The position numbers and the translations under genes are program-made. This document shows positions 50,370 through 58,776 of a DNA stretch of 64,000 nucleotides, piece by piece (positions within the stretch are counted from its first letter, which is position 1; each line of letters starts with the position of its first letter). The stretch lies in contig NZ_JACJQN010000009.1 in NCBI RefSeq assembly GCF_014696675.1, forward strand, positions 124,001-188,000, read 5' to 3'. The notes beneath the pieces were generated by a model, which worked only from the letters and a program-made list of their open reading frames with translations, did not search any database and was not told the origin of the DNA. This DNA is from Phormidium tenue FACHB-1052 (lineage in GTDB: Bacteria; Cyanobacteriota; Cyanobacteriia; Phormidesmidales; Phormidesmidaceae).

Positions 50370-51020
50370 ATGCCCCAATACCTCTACCTCCACGGCTTCG
50401 CCTCCAGCCCTCAGTCAGCCAAAGCCCAGGCCATGCGGACCCGCTTCTCGACGCTGGGCCTCGATCTCATCATCCCCGACCTCAACCAGGACGACTTTGG
50501 CCACCTCACCCTCAGCCGCCAAATTCAGCAGGTCAGCGCCTTGATTTTGGCCCAGAGTGAACCTACAGTTCTGATCGGCTCTAGCCTAGGGGGCCTCACC
50601 GCCGCCTGGGTGGCCCAACAAGCCGCCATTACCGATCGCATCGAAAAATTGGTGCTGCTGGCCCCCGCCTTTGACTTTCTTGCTCAGTGGCTGCCCCGCC
50701 TCGGCCCCGACCAACTCGAAGCCTGGCGCACCGGGGGTACCTTCCTCATCTACCACTACACTGAGCAGCGCACCCTACCGCTGCACTACGACTTCATCGC
50801 CGATGCCCAGGGCTACAGCGACGATGGCCTCAACGCTCAGATCCCAACCCTGATTCTCCACGGCACCCAAGACGAGACCATATCTATAGAAGCCAGCCGC
50901 GCCTACGCAGCCCCCCGCCCCTGGGTGCGACTGGTAGAACTCTTCAGCGACCATGCCTTAACAGATGTGGAGAAAGACATTTGGCAGCACACTCAGGATT
51001 TTCTCAAGCTTGGAACCTAG
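50370..51020 (+). CDS. YqiA/YcfP-family alpha/beta hydrolase
   Basis: The 216-residue protein starts MPQYLYLHGFASSP, a signature of YqiA-type serine esterases (oxyanion HGF). It has the nucleophile GSSLGG and an acidic HGTQDETI, and ends with FSDHALTD providing the His. The chosen ATG (50370) excludes the Pro-rich repeat-encoded stretch that the longer frame would add. Substrates are probably short acyl esters; the cyanobacterial role is unknown. It is divergent from leuB. Confidence 0.88.
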   Translation: MPQYLYLHGFASSPQSAKAQAMRTRFSTLGLDLIIPDLNQDDFGHLTLSRQIQQVSALILAQSEPTVLIGSSLGGLTAAWVAQQAAITDRIEKLVLLAPAFDFLAQWLPRLGPDQLEAWRTGGTFLIYHYTEQRTLPLHYDFIADAQGYSDDGLNAQIPTLILHGTQDETISIEASRAYAAPRPWVRLVELFSDHALTDVEKDIWQHTQDFLKLGT

Positions 51021-51136
51021 AGTAGTGCTTTAGCTATCGGGTCAGGTAGTTACGGTAGTTTCTCAACCCGTTTCAAGAACTGCAACCCCCATGCCACAAT
51101 TAGCCCAATCCTCTACGTTAGTAACAGGGCAGCCCG

Positions 51137-51721
51137 GTGGAACCGTCTTCCCTCAGTGCGTCAAACAGTGAGCCCAATCCAGTTCAGCCGCAGGGGCCAC
51201 CAACCCCACGGCAGTTGAGCAGCATCAAAGCTCAGCTTGACCTGGTGCTACTAGCCCTAGAAGCCCTCACCGGCCTAGGGTCAGACGCCATGCTGGCAGC
51301 GGCAAACGATTTGGGGGTATCGGATTTGCTGAGCGATCGCGTCAACCTATGGCGACTGCGTCAAGCCAGCCCGCTACGCAAGGGGCAGGGCCGCAAAAAG
51401 CTCGATGTTGACGAAGCCCGCGCCTTGGTGCTGGTGAGTTGTCATTTAGCGATCGCCCATCGCGATCCGATTCGGCAGGCCGTGGCGCGGTTAGAGAAAG
51501 CCCTCGAACAGGGGCAGCCTCCGCACCGCACCGCACAGCTAGGCGACTACCTCGACGCCTTTAGCAATGCCTACCAAGACCGCATGGAGGGCGATCAAAC
51601 CGCCACCACCGACGAGATCAACGCCCTAGGGCTGAAGCTGCTAGTCGATCTGCTGTTTTACAGTGGCTCCGGCGGCAGCCGTAAGCTGTGGGTGGCGCTG
51701 CTTGAGCGGGCTGGCCAATGA
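51137..51721 (+). CDS. DUF3038 domain protein
   Basis: The 194-residue protein starts at GTG with a disordered Pro/Ser-rich N terminus (about 25 residues). A helical domain follows: KAQLDLVLLALEALTGLGSDA, basic SPLRKGQGRKKLDVDEARALVL, and ALGLKLLVDLLFYSGSGG near the end. This matches DUF3038, a cyanobacteria-only family. It is followed 50 bp later by a DUF4335 gene; the two families are frequent neighbours in cyanobacteria, so a joint function is likely. No catalytic motif is visible. Confidence 0.85.
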   Translation: MEPSSLSASNSEPNPVQPQGPPTPRQLSSIKAQLDLVLLALEALTGLGSDAMLAAANDLGVSDLLSDRVNLWRLRQASPLRKGQGRKKLDVDEARALVLVSCHLAIAHRDPIRQAVARLEKALEQGQPPHRTAQLGDYLDAFSNAYQDRMEGDQTATTDEINALGLKLLVDLLFYSGSGGSRKLWVALLERAGQ

Positions 51722-51771
51722 GAAGTTTGAATTTTGGTTGGATTGGTTAAGGTGTTCTTGAGCTGAGTGCT

Positions 51772-53133
51772 ATGGCTGCGATCGCCACTGTCACCTCCTA
51801 CGAATATGCGGCGGGCACCTGTACTCTACGACTGGTGGGAGAGCTTTCGCCCCTGAGTCAGATTACGGGCCGCCCGGTGCTGGGGCGATCGCGGTTCCAC
51901 CTGCAAGTGCAGGGCGACGATGCGCCTAGAGAAGCTAGAACCCTCGCTAGCCAGGCCATGATTTTGGAGATCGGTGGCCGAGAGCCGCAGTTTTCAGCCC
52001 TGGCAGAGTTGGTGCAAACCTACGTTCAGAATCATCTCAATGCCGATGCGCTAGCCGCTGGAGGAGCGGTTGCTCGGGGGGAAAATTTGCTTCAACCCGT
52101 CGGCCTAACCCGCCATCGACTCACCCTGGCTATGCCCCCAGAGCCACCTAGAGTAGTTGAACTCTCTACCCTGCAACTGTCTGATCTAGCCGATGCCCTG
52201 GAGCAGGCCGATAGCAACCTTCAAATCCTGCCCGACACGGCGATGCCCAAAACTCGTCGCGTGCGCCCTAAGCTACCGCTTTGGCTGGGGTCTGTGGCAG
52301 CGGTGGGTATTGCGGCGCTACTGGGTAACCAACTGCTTACCACCGCCCCTAGCTCCGTAGTGCTTTCCCCTGGGGAGTCTCAACCTACCGATGAGTTAGC
52401 AGGTCAGAATTCTGCCGATAACCCACCGCTGACCTCAGCAGAACCTGCACCCCCCGCCGCCAATACTCCCACTGCAGAAGACTCTGCCCCTGCTGCCACA
52501 GGCGAGGCTTTGCCAGCACCCCTTACAACAGCTCCGACCAGTCCAGCGGTCCTCGCTCCAACCAGTCCAGGGGCTCCCTCAGGCAGTGCACCTGAGCCGG
52601 GAACCCCAAAGGCATCGCCCCCACCCTCCACTGCCCCAGCTCAACCATCCCAGACCAGGCATGCTCCGGCTCCCGCCTACCCAGCTCAGGCCGAGGCAAG
52701 CGCCGGGGGGCAAGCCTCGCCCGACTCAGAGATAGCCGCTGAACGGGCACCGAATGCTGCCCCACCCGAAGCTCGAATGACCCCGGCCAGCCCCGAAGCC
52801 TTTGACACTGGCCCTAGCATTGCCGCTACGACCGCTCCCGACTCTGCGATCGCCTGGATCAGCAACCTTACCCAAGCCCTTGAGCAGCAGTGGCGTCCCC
52901 CGGCCAACCTAGCCGCGCCCCTGCGCTACCGCCTGATCCTTGAGCCCGATGGCACCGTGACTGCCTTGGAACCCCTCAACGACTTCTCGGCTAATTACCA
53001 AACCAATGCCACTCTGCCTCAGCCCGGTGACATCGTCCCTGGTGTTGTCAAAGACGCGCCAACCACAGTAGAGGTGCAGTTTTTGCCTACCGGAGAAGTA
53101 GTCGTGGTGCCGCCCGAAGTTGCAAACCCTTAG
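51772..53133 (+). CDS. DUF4335 domain protein with membrane helix and disordered linker
   Basis: The 453-residue protein has an N-terminal DUF4335 domain (about residues 1-155; EYAAGTCTLRLVGELSPLSQ). A single transmembrane helix (about 165-187, LWLGSVAAVGIAALLGNQLL) follows. A linker of about 155 residues is very rich in Pro, Ala, Thr and Ser. The C-terminal domain (about 355-453) contains YRLILEPDGTVTALEPLN and reads like an exported or lumenal beta domain. Together with DUF3038 upstream it forms a conserved cyanobacterial pair. Its function is unknown. The architecture (cytosolic domain, helix, Pro-rich spacer, outer domain) resembles an envelope-spanning linker. Confidence 0.88.
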   Translation: MAAIATVTSYEYAAGTCTLRLVGELSPLSQITGRPVLGRSRFHLQVQGDDAPREARTLASQAMILEIGGREPQFSALAELVQTYVQNHLNADALAAGGAVARGENLLQPVGLTRHRLTLAMPPEPPRVVELSTLQLSDLADALEQADSNLQILPDTAMPKTRRVRPKLPLWLGSVAAVGIAALLGNQLLTTAPSSVVLSPGESQPTDELAGQNSADNPPLTSAEPAPPAANTPTAEDSAPAATGEALPAPLTTAPTSPAVLAPTSPGAPSGSAPEPGTPKASPPPSTAPAQPSQTRHAPAPAYPAQAEASAGGQASPDSEIAAERAPNAAPPEARMTPASPEAFDTGPSIAATTAPDSAIAWISNLTQALEQQWRPPANLAAPLRYRLILEPDGTVTALEPLNDFSANYQTNATLPQPGDIVPGVVKDAPTTVEVQFLPTGEVVVVPPEVANP

Positions 53134-53149
53134 GGCTAAGGCCTGCCCC

Positions 53150-53599
53150 TTAGGAACCAGCCTCGGAGCAGCGCTGGCTCCGGCGCTTGGCCTTACGCAT
53201 TTGCAGGGCTGACATGGCTTTGTCCACCGGGAACCCAGCTACGGGGATGACCTGGTGCTTGCGATCGCGCTCTAGCTGCTTCAACTCTGTATAGTCAATC
53301 CAGTGGATGCAATCTACCGGGCAGGTGTCGATCGCCTCTTGAATCAGATCTTCTGAGTCGCCATCTTGGCGGTAAACGCGCGACCTGCCGTGGTCAGGCT
53401 CAATATAAAAGGTGTTGCGGGCCACGTGGGCGCAGTGCTTGCAGCCAATGCAGGTAATTTCATCGACGTAGACGCCCTTTTGGCGCAGCTGACCGCCTAG
53501 CTCGGGTTCATAACCGGTACGGTCTTCTGCCTGGCGCAGTTGGCCGCCGAGTTCAGGTTCAAAGCCGGTCGCACCGGGTTGCCCGTCAAACTGTGTCAT
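53150..53599 (-). CDS. [4Fe-4S] ferredoxin with N-terminal duplicated motif
   Basis: The 149-residue protein (start ATG 53599) has a Cys cluster CIGCKHC, then TCPVDCIHW about 40 residues later, compatible with one [4Fe-4S] cluster. The N terminus contains two copies of GxEPELGGQLRQ separated by seven residues, and the C terminus is basic and Ser-rich. It sits at the end of a DUF2997-ycf35-ferredoxin unit, a conserved cyanobacterial arrangement. The ferredoxin probably delivers electrons to a partner linked to Ycf35; the partner is unknown. The upstream extension of the frame (to 53647) looks spurious. Confidence 0.9.
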   Translation of the reverse strand: MTQFDGQPGATGFEPELGGQLRQAEDRTGYEPELGGQLRQKGVYVDEITCIGCKHCAHVARNTFYIEPDHGRSRVYRQDGDSEDLIQEAIDTCPVDCIHWIDYTELKQLERDRKHQVIPVAGFPVDKAMSALQMRKAKRRSQRCSEAGS

Positions 53600-53651
53600 T
53601 GTGGTTGCTACTCGTGCTTTAGAACGCCCAAGGTTGGGCCAATACAAAGAA

Positions 53652-53669
53652 AGGGGCCAAATAGCCCCT
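53652..53669 (-). terminator. Hairpin between ycf35 and ferredoxin genes
   Basis: On the minus strand AGGGGC pairs with GCCCCT across a six-base loop and is followed by a T-rich run (TTCTTTG). It lies in the gap between ycf35 and the ferredoxin gene and might partly terminate or process the transcript. Confidence 0.5.
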
Positions 53670-53694
53670 CTCCAAGCTTCAAAAGGTCAATGGG

Positions 53695-54087
53695 TTAACC
53701 GTTCCAGCGCTGCACTACTAGCCGCACAGAACCATCTTCCCGCACCTGCTCTTCAGATAGCTGAAAGCCCTGACGAGAGGTTTCAGCCACTACAGTGTTG
53801 TAGGCATAGCGCTGGGTCACTCGGCTGAGAAACCCTTCAACAGTTAGCGGTTGCTGCCAATATTGCAGATCAGCCACCAGTTCATAATCACTGGTTTCGG
53901 GGTTGCGGCGAAAGCCAATATCGTAGCCGTTGTCTTGGGCAATCACCACATCTGCGGTCTGGGTTTGGCCCTGGTAGCCACGCACATCACAGGGGCCAGA
54001 CTTCCAGTCAGTGCCCAGGTCATTCAAAGCCAGCTTTAGGGAATCTAGATTACGAATTTTGGTTTTGATTTGGCTAAAGTGTGACAT
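53695..54087 (-). CDS. ycf35: Ycf35 (DUF1257) protein
   Basis: The 130-residue protein starts MSHFSQIKTKIRNLDSLKLAL, the characteristic DUF1257 opening. It has DVVIAQDNGYDIGFRRNPETSDYELVADL in the middle (as separate strands) and ends with RLVVQRWNG. Ycf35 is conserved in cyanobacteria and in some plastids, with unknown biochemistry. It is flanked by DUF2997 upstream (39 bp) and the ferredoxin downstream. Confidence 0.93.
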   Translation of the reverse strand: MSHFSQIKTKIRNLDSLKLALNDLGTDWKSGPCDVRGYQGQTQTADVVIAQDNGYDIGFRRNPETSDYELVADLQYWQQPLTVEGFLSRVTQRYAYNTVVAETSRQGFQLSEEQVREDGSVRLVVQRWNG

Positions 54088-54126
54088 TTGCTAGGGGTGA
54101 TAGTAGGGGACTCTAGAATCGAAAAA

Positions 54127-54342
54127 TTACCACTGACTGTAGGCAGTTTGGGCAGCCACAGTTTCGGTAGCCGTTTGCTCGTGCCGCTGAGCAAAATACT
54201 CAGAGGTCTGCTGCTGCGCCACTACGGTACCTAGCTGAGCTTCAATAGCCGCAGTTACCTCAGCGCAGGAGGCCCCCACAATGCCAGTCACCGTCTCTTT
54301 AACTCGACCGTCAGGGTAAATAATGAACTCTAACGTTTCCAT
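54127..54342 (-). CDS. DUF2997 protein
   Basis: The 71-residue protein starts METLEFIIYPDGRVKETVTG and continues with SCAEVTAAIEAQLG, typical of DUF2997. The C-terminal 25 residues are Gln/Thr/Ala-rich. A single conserved Cys is present. It is the first gene of the DUF2997-ycf35-ferredoxin unit. The function is unknown; the context with a ferredoxin points to redox or iron-sulfur biology. Confidence 0.9.
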   Translation of the reverse strand: METLEFIIYPDGRVKETVTGIVGASCAEVTAAIEAQLGTVVAQQQTSEYFAQRHEQTATETVAAQTAYSQW

Positions 54343-55038
54343 AGGACTGCTCGTTTCAACACCATTAATGGTGATACTAGTGACCTTTAAACATTGTGGG
54401 TGTTAACAGCTTCCCCAGCGGCATGTCAGGTTGGCAAGCACCAAATGTAGTAACCCGATTCTAACCAGCAGGGGTAGTGCAATTCGCCACTGTTCGTTAC
54501 GAAACTCAATCTAGTGCATTGATCCCGGAAGTGGGCACATCCATTAGACGTAGTGTCGCGTAACTTTTAGAGGGCGTCAAGGCAACTTTTGTTACATATC
54601 GCAGCGCTTTTGACAACTTACAAACGACAAACAGCCGTTTCAGCCGCATCCCAAGGCGTGGCGAGTATTAAGAAAATTAAAGATCAGCCTCTTGGCTCCA
54701 TCGCCAAGATCGAAGGAAAACCGTTTTTCACGATCCCATAACTGTTGCCAGACTCAGACGACAACTCCTTAGCTGCGCAACTCTAAAGCCTTGTGCTAGT
54801 ACATGGCTTTGACACTTTTAAGCAGGCAGCAAAAGCAGCTATCTCTCAGCGTTGCGCCCCGGACGGAGTGTTTAGAACGACCAAATTAGTTGTGGGACAC
54901 GATCGATCTATCGCCCGTCACAACGTCGGCGAATTACTCACAGAGCATCCTATTTGATGACACTTTAGTAACTGCGATCGCCCCTTAACCAAGCAATCCC
55001 ACCCCCGCACCAACCGCCTACATCGCTGGAAGTCATAC
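54343..55038. other. Long intergenic region with no recognised gene
   Basis: About 700 bases lie between the DUF2997 start and the psbA terminator. I see no coding frame, tRNA or known ncRNA motif. The region carries the promoter of the DUF2997 unit on the minus strand and could hold a small RNA or regulatory leader, but nothing specific can be supported by eye. Confidence 0.4.
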
Positions 55039-55070
55039 AAAAAGCGCCCCCCATGCGGGGAGCGCTCTTT
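55039..55070 (-). terminator. Intrinsic terminator of psbA
   Basis: On the minus strand AGCGCTCCCC pairs with GGGGGGCGCT (one wobble), with the loop GCAT and a T-run (TTTTTG) after the stem. It begins about 40 nt after the psbA stop codon. Confidence 0.85.
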
Positions 55071-55102
55071 TGCTAATCAATCAATGGGGTAGTCGATGAG
55101 GA

Positions 55103-56164
55103 CTAGCCGATGATTTCAGGTGCCTCAGCCGTAGCCAAGTCGAGGGGGAAGTTGTGAGCATTGCGCTCGTGCATCACTTCCATACCCAGGTTCGCCCGGT
55201 TGATCACGTCAGCCCAGGTGCCAATCACACGACCCTGTGAGTCGAGGATGGACTGGTTGAAGTTGAACCCGTTCAGGTTGAACGCCATGGTGCTGATGCC
55301 CAAGGAGGTAAACCAGATGCCAATCACTGGCCACGCACCCAGGAAGAAGTGCAGTGAACGAGAGTTGTTGAAGCTGGCGTATTGGAAGATCAACCGACCG
55401 AAGTAGCCGTGGGCCGCAACGATGTTGTAGGTCTCTTCTTCCTGACCAAACTTGTAGCCGTAGTTCTGTGACTCGGTCTCGGTGGTCTCACGCACCAGAG
55501 ACGAGGTCACCAGCGAACCGTGCATGGCGGAGAACAGCGAACCACCGAACACACCGGCCACACCCAACATGTGGAAGGGGTGCATCAGGATGTTGTGCTC
55601 AGCCTGGAACACCAGCATGAAGTTGAAGGTACCGGAGATACCCAGAGGCATGCCGTCTGAGAAGGAGCCTTGACCCAGGGGGTAAATCAGGAACACGGCG
55701 GTTGCAGCAGCTACAGGAGCGCTGTAAGCGACGCAGATCCAGGGGCGCATGCCCAGGCGGTAGGAAAGTTCCCACTCACGACCCATGTAGCAGAAGACGC
55801 CGATGAGGAAGTGGAAAATTACCAACTGGTAAGGGCCACCGTTGTACAGCCACTCATCGAGGGAAGCGGCTTCCCAGATGGGGTAGAAGTGCAGGCCGAT
55901 AGCGTTAGACGAGGGCACAACCGCACCAGAGATGATGTTGTTGCCGTACATCAAAGAGCCAGCTACGGGCTCACGGATGCCGTCGATGTCAACGGGAGGG
56001 GCGGCGATGAACGCGATGACGAAGCAAGCGGTCGCAGCGAGCAGCGTGGGGATCATCAGTACGCCGAACCAGCCCACATACAGGCGGTTCTCGGTGCTGG
56101 TCACCCACTGGCAAAACTGCTCCCACAGAGAGGCGCTCTCGCGCCGCTGTAGAGTCGTGGTCAT
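55103..56164 (-). CDS. psbA: Photosystem II D1 protein PsbA (Glu130 form)
   Basis: The 353-residue D1 protein binds P680 chlorophylls, pheophytin, QB and the Mn4CaO5 cluster. Conserved ligands read from the sequence are Tyr161, Asp170, Glu189, His190, His198, Ser264, His272, His332, Glu333, His337, Asp342 and the processed C terminus Ala344. Residue 130 is Glu, the form found in stress/high-light D1 isoforms; the other isoform class has Gln. After Ala344 only nine residues (TAEAPEIIG) remain, shorter than the usual 16-residue CtpA-cleaved extension. It is transcribed from a promoter with TTTACA/TATGGT boxes. Confidence 0.97.
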   Translation of the reverse strand: MTTTLQRRESASLWEQFCQWVTSTENRLYVGWFGVLMIPTLLAATACFVIAFIAAPPVDIDGIREPVAGSLMYGNNIISGAVVPSSNAIGLHFYPIWEAASLDEWLYNGGPYQLVIFHFLIGVFCYMGREWELSYRLGMRPWICVAYSAPVAAATAVFLIYPLGQGSFSDGMPLGISGTFNFMLVFQAEHNILMHPFHMLGVAGVFGGSLFSAMHGSLVTSSLVRETTETESQNYGYKFGQEEETYNIVAAHGYFGRLIFQYASFNNSRSLHFFLGAWPVIGIWFTSLGISTMAFNLNGFNFNQSILDSQGRVIGTWADVINRANLGMEVMHERNAHNFPLDLATAEAPEIIG

Positions 56165-56469
56165 GATGTATTAGTCCTTGGTATTTATCGATTCAAGGTA
56201 CATGGGCCAACCGTTTAGATTTGTAACCCATGTGAGTAAACCATACCGCAGTTATGGAGTTTTGTAAACAAACATTCTGTCGAAATTTAATTTCTAGGGT
56301 CGCTGAGGAGAAGGTGTATATTCTCGCATTAGCCCTGTACCCCTTGATTACATAGGATTTATCAGGGTCACCAGGCTATATAAAGATTCTGAGCTGCGAT
56401 CGCAGCTCAGCCGCAACCCGCCCATAATTCTCATAAAACTCTGTAACAATCAATCGCTGTAGAAAGTGG
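56165..56469. other. Region between psbA and cytM with psbA promoter
   Basis: These 305 bases carry the psbA promoter and 5' leader (minus strand) and the 3' region of cytM. There is no other ORF. An AAGGA ribosome-binding site lies about 12 nt before the psbA ATG. Confidence 0.6.
56233..56268 (-). promoter_or_regulatory. psbA promoter
   Basis: On the minus strand the -35 box is TTTACA (56263-56268) and the -10 box is TATGGT (56240-56245), separated by exactly 17 bp, about 75 bp from the start codon. TTTACA -35 boxes are typical of cyanobacterial psbA. Confidence 0.75.
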
Positions 56470-56859
56470 TTACAGCTTCTCTAGGTAAATCAATAGATCA
56501 GCCATGTCCTGAGGCTCGGGCTGAAACTGAGGCATGGGAGGGGTTTGACCGCTGATGACCTGTTTTATCAAGCCAACCTTGGTTTTGTGGTCAGACACAC
56601 CCAACAACTTAGGCCCGACTTCGCCGGTAGCTTCAAGGCCGTGGCATACGGCACAGTTCATTTTAAAGATTGCTTCGCCTCGGCTGCCATTGCCCTCTAG
56701 GGAGAGCACCTGGTGAACATAGGGATCAGCGGCCTGAGAATAGCGCACGGCTACAACGCTCAGCACAACCGCTGTTACCAAACCCACAGCAATCAAAGCA
56801 GCCTTCTTTAGCAGGCTGCTCAGGTCTTCGGTCTGCTTGTCTAGCGTTTCTTGTGCCAA
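56470..56859 (-). CDS. cytM: Cytochrome c, CytM type
   Basis: The 129-residue protein has an N-terminal membrane anchor (about residues 20-40). It carries the haem motif CAVCH with MNCAVCHGLEATGEVGPKL and the distal Met in PPMPQFQPEPQDMADLL. This pattern matches the cyanobacterial cytochrome M family, small thylakoid or plasma-membrane c-type cytochromes. The only in-frame start is TTG at 56859 and no good Shine-Dalgarno precedes it; a weak start could limit expression. Confidence 0.85.
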   Translation of the reverse strand: MAQETLDKQTEDLSSLLKKAALIAVGLVTAVVLSVVAVRYSQAADPYVHQVLSLEGNGSRGEAIFKMNCAVCHGLEATGEVGPKLLGVSDHKTKVGLIKQVISGQTPPMPQFQPEPQDMADLLIYLEKL

Positions 56860-57333
56860 GGGAGGAAATGTATTTTCAACTAAATGTTACGTACTTTTAA
56901 GAACCGAAAACCGGTTTGCCACAGAATCTTAAGGATTCTGTCTAGAGAATGCCCATTTTTGCGCCAAGTCATAGCCTACTCACCTCAGTGGTTGATCCTT
57001 TGGCCTGAGATAGTACTTGTTAGTAGGTACTCCTCTCGCTGAGACCGCATTCGTCTACTTCAATGGGCCGTGCCGGTCTAGAAGCCAATGATTGGCCTAC
57101 GGTGCGATGGCCTTGGGGAAACGGCCCAGCACTTGCGAAGAGATTGCGCCAGCGATCGTTGCCTGCTCAACAGCACGCCTGGCCTGTAACGAAGGTCAGC
57201 ACTACTACCCATGATGCGGTTCAGATGGAGCAAACCTGGGTGGAGCCTCACGTCATTTAGCAGAGTCTGCTCTCGGTTTTGCGGTTAGGCACTTTTTCAC
57301 TGCTGGGGTTTGCCTTTTCACAATTAAACTGTC
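56860..57333. other. Intergenic region upstream of cytM
   Basis: This is a 474-base spacer. It contains two small palindromes (AAACCGGTTT near 56911 and a CAGAATC/GATTCTG stem near 56930-56940) that could be operators for cytM. A 65-codon plus-strand frame (57063-57260) has no recognisable features. Nothing else is visible. Confidence 0.45.
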
Positions 57334-57730
57334 ATGACCTCGTCTAGTGAAAGTACTCAGGGTTTTCAAGCCTCTCAGAGTTTTCTAGAGGCTCATTTTC
57401 ACCCCACGTTCATTGTGAAATGTATCGTGCCGGAGCTGAAGGCAGAGGCTTTGTTTCAACAGTGGCATAACCGACTAGCAGAGGCAGCGAGCTAGTTTGA
57501 GGGTCATACTCGCGTCGATAGTGATCAATAGTTTGATTCCTTCATCAATTTTGACCTGAGCGGTGATGCCAAGGGTGAGGCAGATCTTGAGCTTTTGGCT
57601 ACGCCCGGTCTACCGACTGACGGCATTGCAAACTGACCTAATTGGCGCTGGCCTGGTGTTTGCTGCTCTTGGTTTCATGGCCAACGTGTTCACCTATCTA
57701 ACCTGGGAAAGCGGCTTAGGAAAAGAGTGA
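57334..57730 (+). pseudogene. Remnant of an ABM-domain membrane protein gene
   Basis: An ATG at 57334 opens a 53-codon frame whose second half (TFIVKCIVPELKAEALFQQW) looks like the start of an antibiotic-biosynthesis-monooxygenase (ABM, ferredoxin-like) fold. It ends in TAG, and FEGHTRVD continues after it. In another frame about 100 bases on, RQILSFWLRPVYRL... and GLVFAALGFMANVF reads as a membrane tail ending with TGA at 57728-57730. The middle of the protein is missing. I read this as a gene collapsed by deletion, frameshift and nonsense mutation; the family assignment is tentative. Confidence 0.55.
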
Positions 57731-57810
57731 TAAACAACCGAATTGGCCAATTGCTTTAAAGCAAGTTCCACAAATGGTTACACTACTCGCAGAAAAAAGC
57801 GGGTGGAGCT

Positions 57811-58698
57811 ATGGAGTCGAGCTTTTTAACGGCGGTTTTTTTGCCCCTGGCCTTGTTTGCGGTCATGCTGGGCATGGGGTTGGGGCTGAGAATTGATGAT
57901 TTTACAAGGGTGTTGGTGTACCCCAAAGCAGTGGTGGTGGGGCTGCTGGCTCAGCTGGTAATGCTCCCGATTTTGGGGTTCGCGCTGGCGTCGATTTTTC
58001 CGCTGACTCCCGAGCTGGCGGTCGGGGTGATGATTTTAGCGGCCTGCCCTGGAGGGCCAACCTCAAACCTGATTACCTATCTGGCGCGGGGAAATGTGGC
58101 TCTGTCGATTACCCTGACGGCGATGAGTAGCTTAATTACGGTGTTTACCATTCCCCTGGTGGTGAACCTGGCGATGGGGGCGTTTTTAGGCGAAGCTACT
58201 ACTCTGAGTCTGCCGGTGGGGGCAACGGTGATTCAGATCGCCGTGATTACGCTGATTCCGGTAGCGATGGGCATGGCGCTGCACCACTACCGGCCAGGGT
58301 TCGCCGCCCAGGTGGAGCGGAGTGTTAAGTGGCTTTCATTGGGGTTGCTGGGGCTGATTATTGCGGGCCTGCTGGTACAGCAGCGGGCGAATGTGGTGGG
58401 CTTTTTTGCCCAGGTGGGCCTGGTGACGCTGGCGTTGAATCTGGCGGCGATGGCCTTGGGCTATGTCATTGCTGTAGCAGCTAAGCTCGATCGCCCCAGC
58501 GCCACGGCGATTACGGTGGAGGTAGGCATTCAGAATGGCACGCTGGCGATCGCCATTGCCAGCGCCCCCACCCTGCTCAACCAGCCAGACCTAGCGATTC
58601 CGGCGGCGATCTATAGCCTGCTGATGTTTGCCACGGGCGGGGCTTTTGCCGGGTGGGCCACCCGGCAAAGCTCAAGGGAACAAACTCCCGTTGGTTAA
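57811..58698 (+). CDS. Bile acid:sodium symporter (SBF/BASS) family protein
   Basis: The 295-residue, roughly nine-helix membrane protein carries the SBF family motifs MILAACPGGPTSNLITYLARGN and VEVGIQNGTLAIAIA, the two crossover regions that bind Na+ and substrate. BASS members in cyanobacteria import bicarbonate, pyruvate or other carboxylates, so a carboxylate or bicarbonate role is possible but not demonstrated. A strong terminator follows the stop codon. Confidence 0.9.
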   Translation: MESSFLTAVFLPLALFAVMLGMGLGLRIDDFTRVLVYPKAVVVGLLAQLVMLPILGFALASIFPLTPELAVGVMILAACPGGPTSNLITYLARGNVALSITLTAMSSLITVFTIPLVVNLAMGAFLGEATTLSLPVGATVIQIAVITLIPVAMGMALHHYRPGFAAQVERSVKWLSLGLLGLIIAGLLVQQRANVVGFFAQVGLVTLALNLAAMALGYVIAVAAKLDRPSATAITVEVGIQNGTLAIAIASAPTLLNQPDLAIPAAIYSLLMFATGGAFAGWATRQSSREQTPVG

Positions 58699-58718
58699 AG
58701 ATCGTTTGCCTAGCACAA

Positions 58719-58750
58719 TGCCCTGGGCCGCTATGGCCCAGGGCATTTTT
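58719..58750 (+). terminator. Intrinsic terminator of the SBF transporter gene
   Basis: The perfect 11-bp stem TGCCCTGGGCC/GGCCCAGGGCA has a five-base loop and is followed by five Ts. It is a strong rho-independent terminator about 20 bp after the stop codon. Confidence 0.9.
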
Positions 58751-58776
58751 AGTACAAATCAGACGACCTGATTGAC

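Noticed and set aside
57063-57260. 65-codon plus ORF upstream of the ABM remnant
   Set aside because: Trp/Pro-rich, no motifs, no plausible ribosome-binding site.
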